DNA from: Bemisia tabaci
Taxonomy: Eukaryota > Arthropoda > Insecta > Hemiptera > Aleyrodidae
Direction of reading: 5' to 3'
Length of the DNA: 64,000 nucleotides
Assembly (NCBI RefSeq): GCF_918797505.1
Contig: NC_092793.1
Location: 49,216,243 to 49,280,242, forward strand
The first letter of the stretch is position 1. Every line of letters begins with the position of its first letter. A model generated the notes under the pieces. That model saw nothing but the letters and a program-made list of their open reading frames with translations. It did no database searches and had not been told where the DNA came from. This document shows positions 25,125 through 35,542 of the stretch, piece by piece. The translations under genes and the position numbers were made by a program.

Positions 25125-25828
25125 GGACGAAAGTAAGTTGAGTCCCAATGCATTGAGGTCATTAGGGGAGAAGGTAAATTGAGTCCCGACTCCTAATTGA
25201 TGGTTCGTAAATTGAGTCCCGGTAGCATTATCACTGTATGTGTGAGGATGGGAGAGTGTGCGTGAGAGGCAAAAAATGAAGTAAATGTTTTGTGAAGTTA
25301 AGCGATTGTAAAAAGCTTAAATTTTACCTGCAAGTATTCACGATTCATGGTTACTACAAAGGTCGATTTGTTCCATTGGTTTTCTTGTTATTGCCTGACA
25401 AAAAAACTGATACGTGCGCAACAGCACTTCGGTTTGTCGTCAAGCGCTGGGAATATTTAGGTTTAAAGTTCCAACCGAAAGAAGTTTTTTTAGACTTCGA
25501 AGAAAGTATACACAAAGCAGCTCGTTGAGTATGGCCGAATGTTAGACTTAAGGTATGTCGCTTTCATCTTGGGCAGAGTTGGTGGCGCCACATACAAAAG
25601 TGCGGCTTAGCGACAGTGTATAAAGACTCTCGATCTGAACTCGGCAATTATTTAAAATATTTCTTCGGCTTGCCATTTTTAAGTGAAGGAGATGTTGACG
25701 ATGCCTTCGTATTTTTATTTATTTCCACCAACGCAAATACAGTGGGACTCAATGTACCTATGGGGGATTGATTGACGGGACTCAACTTACCCTGAAAAGA
25801 TCGTTTGGGACTCAACTTACCTTTTCCC
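25125..25828 (+). mobile_element. MULE (Mutator-like) transposon remnant
   Basis: 704 bp flanked by an 8/9-bp target duplication (GATCGAAA at 25117-25124 and 25829-25836). The ends are inverted repeats of about 24 bp containing GTAAGTTGAGTCCCAA. Three subterminal copies of GTAARTTGAGTCCC lie at the left (about 25132, 25175, 25207) and three inverted copies at the right (about 25740, 25777, 25807). The interior encodes a piece of MULE transposase, so this is an internally deleted copy. Confidence 0.75.
25292..25771 (+). pseudogene. MULE transposase fragment, one in-frame stop
   Basis: The frame reads VFTIHGYYKGRFVPLVFLLL, then DFEESIHKAAR, a TGA stop (25526-25528), and continues in the same frame with VWPNV, CRFHLGQSWWRHIQKCG and LGNYLKYFFGLPFL to a stop at 25769-25771. 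The order IHG..PLVF..LPDK..DFE..IH..CRFHLGQSWWR is characteristic of the MULE transposase domain. The N-terminal DNA-binding part and the first catalytic Asp region are missing. The last residues are read-through into the terminal repeat. It is clearly inactive. The GTG at 25292 is only the upstream limit of the open frame. Confidence 0.72.
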
Positions 25829-26161
25829 GATCGAAAATTAGAAGCCCTTCTTCATTTTGATCGGCGACACTCAACAGTCGCATCGATAGCTTTTGATGGA
25901 CTCGATTTGATTGTGGAAACCGAGCTGCACATTGTGAGTGCAACCCGAGCACGTAAGCCGATTGCACAAATCCCAAATGGGGACCGACACGATGAGCGCA
26001 TCGTCTCGGCCCCCGTTTGGGACGTGTAATCAGCCCCTCTAACCTCTGCACCCTCCCTCTAAAAGGCACTTATACCCTCGAAATTTTCTTCAACTTGATG
26101 CTGAAGTACATTTTAATTTCCAATATTGTAACAATTTTCGTATTTAAATTGCAGAGGTATG

Positions 26162-26406
26162 CTGCCGTGCTAGGCAAGAACGCCGTAAATCCATCAAGAT
26201 TTTCCCTCGTTTTTGGGAACTTAACACTTTATAAAATAAAAACTGTTCTATCCATGCACCTCAAATTTTCAGGTTAAGTTCTTGATAGTATTTGCAAAAG
26301 AATTCTATAAAAACACAGTCTCGAGGTGCACACGTTCTTCTGCTATGATACATTATTTCCAAAGAATGTAAAATGGCGTTTACGGCGTTTTTGCGTTGCA
26401 CGGCAG
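26162..26406. mobile_element. Family B MITE, copy 5
   Basis: CTGCCGTGCTAGGCAAGAAC to GTTGCACGGCAG, flanked by a perfect 4-bp duplication TATG. Confidence 0.8.
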
Positions 26407-26454
26407 TATGAGTGGCCGAAGTTGCTAAGGCACCTCTTTAAAATAAATATATTC

Positions 26455-26492
26455 AACTACTACTGATACTACTACTTACTACTACTACTTCT
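26455..26492. repeat. ACT trinucleotide microsatellite
   Basis: ACTACTACTGATACTACTAC and continuation. Confidence 0.8.
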
Positions 26493-27312
26493 TTAAGTTA
26501 TCCAAAATTAACTCTCAATTAGGATTTGTCTCTTAGCTTACACATTACATGCAAGAAGGAAAGAATAAGAGCTAGTTGCGATTTCATGGGTCGTGGTGTC
26601 ATACATGAAAGTTTGCGTTGCGTCAGTCAAATAAGCGTATGCTTATGCATATGATTATACTGTTTCCATAAGCAGAGGTACATCATAATCACACAATTCT
26701 TTTGTATGCAATAACTGATGAAATTACTTGATATCTTCGTGAAAGAAAATTAAGGGAGAGGGAAAAGAAACGAAACGTTCTAAAAATACTATGGCTGCTT
26801 GGAAAAACTAGGTTAGACTTTTAAATAAACGCGAACCACGATACTTTGAATTTGGAGCCTATAAGAATCAACCTTCCCTAGAAATCCAACCAGGTTATGT
26901 GTTCTACGAAGAAACGTGGTTATATGTAGAATCGAGGCGTGTTGGAGATCGCTATAATTCGTTACATTATAATAGTTTAAAAAAAATCGTTGAGATTAAT
27001 AATACGTCGATTTCCAAAATTACTTTAAAAATGGCGAGAGGAAATAAGCGGAGCATGAATGACGTACACTCAAATAGCTCAATGGCAAAATTTGCATTTA
27101 TCGATTCTTGTCGGGGACTCCAGTGATAATTTGATCAATTTTACAAATCAATGGTGACATTTCTACAGGATTTCAATTCCTTATATGATAAATCATGGGG
27201 GAAAAGTGAACATATGACTTGTAAAGAAAAGTATGATACAATTAAAAGCGCACAATTGAGTGAGAGATCAGCATGATAGTTACTTGAACTTTCAAATCGA
27301 CATAGTAGCACA

Positions 27313-27339
27313 GGGGAGTGGGGGGTGGGGGGTGGGGGG
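27313..27339 (+). other. Potential G-quadruplex
   Basis: Four G-runs of 4-6 separated by AGT or T. Confidence 0.6.
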
Positions 27340-28182
27340 ACACCGAGTATTTGGGCCCTCCTCCCTCTATCCGTTAGAAATGTGTAAATTTTTACTCCCC
27401 GTTCCCATGAGTAATTTCTGACTACCCTTCTAGGTATAAAATTAAAACTACGACAAAGAAAGTCAGGTATGCTTTGTAAAAAATTGTTCTACAAAGCTAC
27501 AGACGAATGTTGATTTTTCCGTTACTTTTGTAGCTTATTTAATCCTACATTAATGAGCGACAAGACACATGAGGGTACGAAAAGATAGAGAGAAAAGATA
27601 AGAGCGAGAAAATTAAGTTCTAGGTAAAAAATAGCTGATCAGACGTCGCGCACGACGAAATGTTCTAATAACAAGAAACTGGATAAAAAACGACACCTCC
27701 TAATGATCAGAACGCAAAACCACTAGCGACTCATGCCTGAGGCAACGAGAAAGGCAGTGCCTTCCTTGATAAAGGGAAAATGAAAAGGATAAAAACGGAG
27801 GACTTCTAGGTATGAGCATACCGTTGTAAAATTAACAACTGAGTGGTGAAGGTCACGCCAACACTCATGTTTTTGACGAAAAATTCCATCAGTTCGAAAA
27901 TTAAGCAACACCTATCCTGATAACGCTGTCTAGAGATGGCACTTCTCGAGAATTGAAGTCCTTCAAAGAAAAAATGGGAGGGATACGGCACAATTACTTT
28001 CATTGTAAGAGAAAGTTGAGCTTTTGCATTTTACGCAAAGCTCATGGCGTAACGGGTCACCTCGGGAGTGCAGGTTCTACGTTTTGGCGATCCAGAACCA
28101 TCCCTCATCTACCCTGCCATTACGGAGAGCATAAATCTTTCGTGTAAAAATGTTTTTATGCTCTCAAAATTCTATTTTGGTT

Positions 28183-28209
28183 TTTTTTTTTTTTGGGGGG
28201 GGGGGGGGA
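28183..28209. repeat. T-run followed by G-run
   Basis: About 16 T then 14 G; assembly length here is unreliable. Confidence 0.7.
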
Positions 28210-28556
28210 TATTTATTGTACAACCACAGCTATGAGATGTCCGTCAGGATCCAAACGCAACACAATAAGTTATGCATAACGAGCCGCGAGCAATAAAAAA
28301 AAAGAAAAGAAAAAAAAATCCGTTTCTAATCGATGTAGATGTACATGAGAAAAAATTTGCAGTTGTTTTAAAGTTATTTATAGATGCATCGAATGAATTA
28401 AAGACGCTCTAAAGAACAGTTAGTGATGTTAAGTCGGCTCTTGAGAAAACTGCTTGCGTCCATTTTCCACATCTTTAAAGCTTCTCGGTTTGTATGACTG
28501 CTTGCGGTTTAGAGGTTGGTTTTTGAGAAACATTAATCCCGCTATTGCGAAGTGAA

Positions 28557-28629
28557 TTGCTCTCGCTGAATGTTTCGTCTCTGCCCGCACGCAGTGCGGC
28601 GATTTCGGCCCGACAGAGAGAGCAATACC
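28557..28629. repeat. 70-bp conserved hairpin repeat, copy 1
   Basis: Bounded by ATTGCTCTC and GAGAGCAAT, with inner CCGCACGCAGTGCGG and GATTTCGGCCCGACA. Confidence 0.75.
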
Positions 28630-29199
28630 CGCCATCAAAACTACAGTTTTTTTTTTTTCAGTTTTCATAAAATAAGAAAAAATGGAAATGAGCAGTTTTC
28701 CCATGAGCTGATTCAAGTATTCGTCAAAAATGCCCAGACTTTCCGAAGACTCTAACTTAAGTTTTTGTAACGCTGACATTGATGGTTTCGAAAGCCTTCG
28801 TGATCCAGACGCCACGATCTTCATACGGAGGGTATCTCAATGTGCCTGAAGTGCAAGTTCAATTCAGAAGGAAAGTCCTATTCTAATCTTATTTATTTTA
28901 ATGGTTTTGTCCTAGTGACAATTACTTGCCTAATTACAAGAAAATATGACTAAAAATGTAGCCTGAATACTGGAAATCACAGGATGGTAAAATAGAGGTG
29001 AGTCCGTATTATTCTGCGGAGAAATCAAGGCCAATCAGCAATAATACCTTAATAAGCGATTCATCCTTCCATATAAGGCATTTTTTCTATTATACCTCTG
29101 AGTTAATTTTAAATTAGCCTTTTATCTTATTACCCAACTATTAATAATTAGATGCATGAAAATTTGAGATTTTCCAACAAAACATGAAGCTATTGCAAT

Positions 29200-29397
29200 G
29201 GAAAAAAAAACACATTGGATCTAGAGACTAGACTCTTGAAAACATTGACAAGAAAAAATACTCTTGATTCGATCGGATTTTTGCTTGAATCAAAACGAAA
29301 TCCGCTTAAATTAAGAGGCTTAGTTCTTTATTTAAGCTAGATTCTGATTGAATCAGAAGTACCTTTTCTTGTCAATGTTTTCAAGAGTCTGGACTCT

Positions 29398-29437
<40 letters not shown>

Positions 29438-29447
29438 CCCCCACTGA
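29200..29447. mobile_element. Family A MITE, copy 5
   Basis: Degenerate left end (ATGGAAAAAA), good arms, right end carries a run of about 37 T before CCCCCACTG. Confidence 0.7.
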
Positions 29448-29561
29448 TGGAACATGATATAATTGTTCATTAGTGCTTTCAAAACTTATTGGTGAATTAA
29501 TCACACTTTCATAATTCTGTAAAGACATTGATAACCGAAGTTTTTAATTTCTTGAGTCTGA

Positions 29562-29590
29562 CGATTTTTTTTTTTTTTTTTTTTTTTTTT
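29562..29590. repeat. Poly-T tract
   Basis: Uninterrupted T-run unrelated to a recognised element end. Confidence 0.7.
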
Positions 29591-29629
29591 GTAATTTTTG
29601 GCCTTGAGTTCCCCGCATGTTGTCTAACC

Positions 29630-29702
29630 TAATTTCTCTCACTGAATGTTTCGTCTCTGCCCGCACGCAGTGCGGCGATTTCGGCCCGACAATGAGAGTA
29701 AT
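29630..29702. repeat. 70-bp conserved hairpin repeat, copy 2
   Basis: Nearly identical to 28557-28629; only the outer stem differs by a few bases. Confidence 0.75.
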
Positions 29703-29813
29703 ACTTGAGCATATACATTATTTTAGAACGCGACAATTTTTATCGTTTAGAACCTGTCATTATTTATTGAGATAAAGCACGAGGCAGCATCAAAGGCACA
29801 CAAGGGGTGAATG

Positions 29814-30066
29814 TAGTGGCGAAGAGTGAATTATCGACTATCGACATTTTTCCATGAGAGTAAGAGCTATGCTACGTTAAAGAGACTTTAACGCACGTTG
29901 GCAAAATCACCGACCCTCTGTCTAAACGACTCGTGCGTAATCTATTCGTATTACGGTAAAGAATCAATAATTAGGGTGTTCGTTGCGAACACCCTCTTGA
30001 TCGGTCCTTTTTCGTTGGTTTAAATGACAGATCAATCGATTTCTTGCAAATCACGCTACGCCACTG
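29814..30066. mobile_element. Family F hAT-type MITE, copy 2 (longer)
   Basis: 253 bp; ends TAGTGGCG and CTACGCCACTG; flanks GGTGAATG and GGTGAAAG (7 of 8 match). Shares GGGTGTTCG-TTGCGAACACC with copy 3 but carries about 90 bp more in the left half. Confidence 0.75.
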
Positions 30067-30231
30067 GGTGAAAGGTAGAGCGGGACTGAGTACAGATAAA
30101 AGGAGGAAAGTCCGATGAGTGAGTGGCTTTGGTGATGATGAATTTCTCAACAGTGATCATTAGTTCATATACAAGTTACTTAACAAAATACATTTACAGA
30201 ATTTAACAGTAAACAAACATACTGTCATACA

Positions 30232-30457
30232 CTGGGGAAAAAACACATTAGATCTAGAGTCCAGACTCTTAAAAACATCGACAAGAAAAAATACTCTTGA
30301 TTCAATCAGATTTAAGCTTAAATCAAGAACCCAGCCTCTTAATTTGAGCGGATTTCCTTTTGATTTAAGCTTAAATCTGATTGAATCAAGAGTATTTTTT
30401 CTTGTCACTGTTTTCAAGAGTCTGGACTCTAGATCCAATGTTTTATTTCCCAGTGCA
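30232..30457. mobile_element. Family A MITE, copy 6
   Basis: Complete, CACTGGGGAAAAAACACATT to TTTCCCAGTG; flanks TA and CA. Confidence 0.8.
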
Positions 30458-31378
30458 CAGTAGCTTTCAAAATATTTTGCAGATACTACCGCACAGCTGC
30501 AGAATAGAGCCGGATGGCGAGGATTAAATTGATTTTTTATATATATTGACAATTTCGGCCATTTAGCGATGGCTTATTTATGGATAATTTGATTCAATGC
30601 TAACATTTTTTTTTTTAAATTGTAATTTTATTTTTAGGGAGACAAGGAGGTATATCACCAATTCTCCGTTACGAATGCTCGTTACAACATGCTTCTTGTC
30701 TGATAGAATTACAATTTTTTTTTTTGTAATTAGTGACATTTTTTGGATTGGGCCGAAATTTTGTACAAAAATCATATTTTTGTTTTTAGAATTACAATAA
30801 GCAAAATACGCCCTCGGAGGTATGAACTAAAGCACTTACACAACATGTTTTATCTTCAAAATTTCACGCGGATAATGAGTCACTCAATGGGAAGTTTGGA
30901 GATCAAATCTTAAACTTGCATCGAAAAAAATTACAATTAACGTTGGCCAAATGGCAAAAATAAAAAAAAAAGCGCCTCATGTATAATCAAACTTTCATTT
31001 GATCTAATGATCTGTGAGAAAGAGACTTGTTCATCTCGTTCAGGAGTTGATATCCGAACTTCCTGCTGTGTTGTGAATCGTATCCTACGTACGATTTTGA
31101 AAAGGGTGTATGTAACATTGTTTTTTACTTGAGACCGTGTATAAAGTCTCATAGGTCGGTTACTAAGACTCTAGTCAAGACGTTGTTGTGAGTGCAGTGA
31201 CAGTCTTGAACGTCAGAACGTATTGAGTGATTTTTGGGTTATATATTCTCCTAGGGTTAACACTGAATCTGCGTATCTGAATACACGGTCTTCCGGCTCT
31301 ATGCTACATACTTCATTACAAACAGATAAACCTATAACATACAACATAAGAACTAGATCTTACATTTCTTTCAATTTT

Positions 31379-31690
31379 TCATTTTTTTTATTTTTTTTTA
31401 TTTTATTTTTTTTTTTATTTTTTATTTTTTTATTTTTTTTATTTTTTATTTTTTTTTTTTTTTTTTATTTATTTTTTTTTTTTTTTTTTATTTTTTTTAT
31501 TTTTTTTTTTATTTTTTTTTTTGGGGGGGGGGTTTAATTAGTTTTTTAATTTCATCATTTTCTTTCTTACATCTCTGTTTTTCATGTTTTTCATTTGTTT
31601 TTCATTTTTTTTTTTTCATTTTTTCATTATTTGTTCATTTGATTTTTATCTAATTTTTTTTTAAATTTTCTTTCTTTCATTTTTTTTTAT
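31379..31690. repeat. T/A low-complexity tract
   Basis: Almost only T with single A, then a G-run at about 31523-31531. The 104-residue Phe-rich frame here is not a gene. Confidence 0.8.
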
Positions 31691-32258
31691 TCATTATTTC
31701 TTAGGTATTAGAAGACTTTCACAAGTTTTTGTCTTCAATTCTTATTTTTTCCATTTTTTTAAGGAAAAAAAATCCGCTTCTAGGGTTCCACGCCGTTTCA
31801 TCCAAACCACTGATCGTCCAAGTCCTCTTCTACCATCTTCAGTGTGCTACTCGGGTGTTTTTCTTGATCCATCGTTGCTATTTGTTTGAGAGAAGTCACA
31901 GTCCTGGTTGCGAATAGCTGAATCATCATTGAGGAGAGCTGCTTTTGACAAAAATTAGTCTTTACGGGCTGCAAAAGGCTCCACTCCAGCCGCCGATTCT
32001 GTCTGCGAGTTCCTGGACTTTCCTCTCCAAAGGAATATAGATGATGTCCTACACTCTATATTGTGGCAAATTTGTGTTACATTTCTTTTGGCTGTATTCA
32101 CCACATAGAAAATGTGGTTGGTTGAATGAATCCTCCTTGCTATTCTACAATTTCTATTCAGGGTTTCAAACAGAAAATATTATTTTGGTGAATGGCATCT
32201 ACTAGTTCACTGCGGTGAACGCCAGCCTTGCTCGTATGACGAATTAACAGAACCATGT

Positions 32259-33345
32259 GCGTCGATGAGTGTTGGTGGGTGCGCATTTCCTCCAAGTGAT
32301 TAAGTTGTGGCATCACTGAGATTTTTGACAGAAGTCAGCGAGTTGATGTTCCGTGTCTGAAAAAATTGGGCATTCAACGTGATATCAATTCATCGCACTG
32401 TGTTGGTTTGATCAACGGTCCGTGCGTCACCTGCCATCACTGTAGTCCATGTTGGGGTTATGTAAGGCTCTTGACAGTAAGCTCAATTGTTCCTTGGAAG
32501 AAAAAAATAACGGCCGGAACACTTGGTTTGCTTGTTGACGACGAGAAGAGGCCACAATTTTCAATCAGCTTGCCTTTCAATAGGAAGAGGTTGCTTCGAT
32601 TAAGGGACCAGCATGCCTGTTGACAGGGAGAGGCTGCTCCGATTAAGGGACCAGCATGCCTGTCGACAGGGAGAGGCTAGTCAGGAGCAGCTTTTCCACA
32701 AGTTGGGCAAAAATTAGGCATTCAAAAAGATTTCAATCATCGCACTATGCTGATTTGATGAAAGTTCCGTGCGTCACCTGCCGTCGCTGTAGTCCATAAA
32801 TGGGGCCATGTTCAAGGCTCTTCACAGTCCGCTTACTTGTTCCTTAAGAGAAAGAAGGAGAGGCCGTAACACTTTACTTGCTTGTTACCGACAGAAAGAG
32901 GCCACAATTTTCGATCAGCTTGCCTGTTGACAGGGAGAGGCTGCTTCAATTAAGGGACCAGCATGCCTGTCAACTGGGAGAAGCTACTTTGATCCAGGGA
33001 CCAGCATGCCTGTTGACAGGGAGAGGCTGCTTCAATTAAGGGACCAGCATGCCTGTCAACGGGGAGAGGCTGGTCTGGAGGTCCTTTTCCAAAAGTTCAT
33101 CACTTCTAGAAATCGTCGAGAAAGAGAGAGAAAAAAACAGCTTCCATGATCCATGGACGTGCGATTGTGGGTGCGAGGAGTGTTTTCTCCAAACGATGAA
33201 ATTGTGGCGTCAGTAAAATTTTTCAACGAAGTCAGCGACGTATGTTCATTATCAGGGAAAAAGAGCGCTGATTTCATTTCATCGCACGGTGTTGATTTGA
33301 TCAACGGCCCATGCTTCTCTAGTCGCTACTGTAGCCCATGTTAGG
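32259..33345. repeat. Tandem repeat block with 55-bp minisatellite inside
   Basis: A segment with GTGTTGGTTTGATCAACGG, TGTAGTCCATG and GAGGCCACAATTTTC occurs at about 32396, 32735 and (partly) 33283. Within it AGGGACCAGCATGCCTGT and GACAGGGAGAGGCTGCT recur every 50-55 bp at about 32583-32690 and 32925-33075. Confidence 0.7.
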
Positions 33346-33523
33346 AAAGACGGTTGAAAACTAAGGCCGAGAGGTCTTCGGATAAAAATTCGCTGTCGCA
33401 TTCTTCAGGTCACCAAGTTGATAAATAATGTGTACTTCAGTTGTTTATATGACAAACGCACGGTAACGCCGACCGTATTGCAAGATGTCCTGTCACGGAC
33501 GTTGCCTGTATCGACGAGGGATG

Positions 33524-33575
33524 AATAAACAAGAGGCCTCCAAATCAACAACATAAATCTGGCGCCGAAAACGAG
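33524..33575 (+). other. Possible LTR end and primer-binding site
   Basis: AATAAA at 33524-33529, then about 30 bp later TGGCGCCGAAAACGAG (33560-33575), a sequence of the kind found next to LTRs as a tRNA primer-binding site. Repeats upstream could be an LTR U3. No gag or pol frame follows. Confidence 0.3.
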
Positions 33576-34057
33576 ATCTCTGCGTTGTGTGGCTCAGCGA
33601 ATATCGAGTGCTGCAACACAGTATCAGAGATAACAACTGAGCTTCAGACTTCGAATGCCTCGGAGATGCATGATCAGCGATTTTGTTGAAACAGAGACAT
33701 TCTCGAGATGAAGTCAGGAACTCGTCTCCGAATGTCGACCTGATGCCGTGATTTTGAATAGTTGCGCACAACACCAACACAGTCAAGTCAGCATGGACCA
33801 TTTGGGGCGCCTGCAACATCGTTAACACACTTCAAACATGGCTCCGGACAGAACACGAAAACGCCGTAAGATTTAAATAAAGTTGCTCCGCTTGAATGAA
33901 ACTCAGGGTTTGGTTGAAACGAAATCCAGTTGAAACTCCCGCAGATGCACGTGAAGAGACGAGAAAAAGGGCTGGAGAAGTTGTGACGATATGGATGATT
34001 GGCATGAAACCCACAGACCGCGAAAAGATCAGTACTTATTTATGTACCAGTTCAAGC

Positions 34058-34313
34058 CTGCCGTGATAATGGAAAACGCCGTATTGGATACCCGGAGTTC
34101 GGCAAATCTTCGCTTCTTAAACATGAATTCTTAAGGAGATACATCAAATCAAATCAAATCTTTGAAATGTTCAGATTCAGAGAATTAAATTGCGAGTGAA
34201 ATTGCCTGATGAATTTTGGGGAATATCCACAAGTTTCCTTGAAAAGTGGTATTTTGTCGGAGGAAATGTGGGGGTGTCCAAGGGCTTAAACGGAGTTTTT
34301 CCTTAACACGGCA
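34058..34313. mobile_element. Family B MITE, copy 6
   Basis: CTGCCGTGATAATGGAAAAC to CCTTAACACGGCAG; no convincing flanking duplication. Confidence 0.75.
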
Positions 34314-34554
34314 GGATAATAAAGCTGCAGACAGCCCCTGCCAGCAATAGGCATTTATACTCTTCAAAGCCACGAGCGGCACACAAATTGGAATTAGTTT
34401 TGCAAAAATGAATTGCTAATTTTGGCACAAGAATAACAAAAAAGTTGTTGGTTCCCCTTTCTATATAAAGGACCTTCATGAATGATCTAGAGATAATGGC
34501 TCCTAATAATCAAAACATATTGCGTCTATTTGAATGCCTTTAAGAATGATGATC

Positions 34555-34695
34555 TATGTCAGTCAAAGGGTGCGTCCAGGCTTTTTAACTACTTCAAATA
34601 TCTAGGTACCTCAGTTTCTAAGAAAATAACTCTTCACGGTGATATCAGTGATTCGCTCGAAACGCAATGGATATCCGTCGACAGCCCCTGACGGT
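34555..34695 (+). pseudogene. Possible non-LTR reverse transcriptase fragment
   Basis: The plus strand can be read as KNDDLCQSKGASRLF followed by NYFKYLGTSVSKK, LHGDISDSLETQW and a stop. The F-KYLG-T-S pattern, followed by a charged stretch and an I-D segment, resembles the region just after the palm domain of Jockey/RTE-type LINEs. The match is short and neighbouring frames are closed, so the call is tentative. Confidence 0.35.
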
Positions 34696-35316
34696 TAGGC
34701 AATTTGTACTAAGGGGGTACTTAATTTGAGCTACGATAAATTTGATACTAACATTACTGTTTTTTTACTCTTTTTCTTACTTGATATTTTTGCTGAATGT
34801 ATATAGAGATGCTTTCAAGGACAATGCCATTATTACCAGTCTTTCTTATCGTGATTAGAGGTCCCATGAAAAATACGTCGGTACTGCTGATTATCAAGAA
34901 TCAGGCCTACATTTTCTTCCTTAGTCAATCTTGAATTTTCTTTCAAATTCTTGATAGAAAGATCTCGAGCTCTTTTTAAGCTAGAAACCTGTGGTTATTT
35001 TACGAATGATCCAAAGATTCTCTTTTTCGAATAATACAGGAAGAAATTTCACTCATATTAAGAAGAATCCATGTCCCTAGCTCATCTGGACTCGAAAACA
35101 TTCTTTCATACATTTTGTCTTAATAAATGATAAAATTTTAATTTGCTGTGCCATGTTGCAACTAAGTTCACCAAAATGCTGGAAAAATTTAATTTTTAAC
35201 CAGAAAAAAGAAAACTAAATTAAGCTATGGTCGAACAAATATACATAAAATTTGATTAAAACTGCATGGAATAACCCCTTAAACACTGTGGACAGGAAAA
35301 ATTAACTTAAGATTAC

Positions 35317-35542
35317 ACTGGAAAAAAAACACATTGGATCTAACGTCCAGACTCTTAAGAACATCGACAAGAAAAAATCCTCTTGATTCAATCGGATTTT
35401 TGCTTAAATCAAGAACCAAGCCGTTTAATTTGAGCGGATTTCCCTTTGATTTAAGCATAAATCTGATTGAATTAAGAGTATTTTTTCTTGTCAATGTATT
35501 CAAGAGTCAGGACTCTAGATCCAATGTGTTTTTTTTCCAGTG
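35317..35542. mobile_element. Family A MITE, copy 7
   Basis: Complete, CACTGGAAAAAAAACACATT to TTTTTTTTCCAGTG; flanked by TA on both sides. Confidence 0.85.

Larger units (their letters stand above)
26407..28556. other. No gene recognised
   Basis: Apart from a microsatellite, the G-quadruplex motif and a T/G run, nothing identified. The frame at 26899-27126 has no recognisable motif. Confidence 0.4.

Noticed and set aside
31223..31537. Phe-rich frame resembling a membrane protein
   Set aside because: Direct consequence of the T-rich tract.
32580..33080. Regular spaced repeats that could suggest a CRISPR array
   Set aside because: Spacing is irregular, spacers are themselves repeated, and the host is a eukaryote.
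33493..33828. 111-residue minus-strand frame
   Set aside because: Overlaps the proposed primer-binding region on the other strand; no motif recognised.
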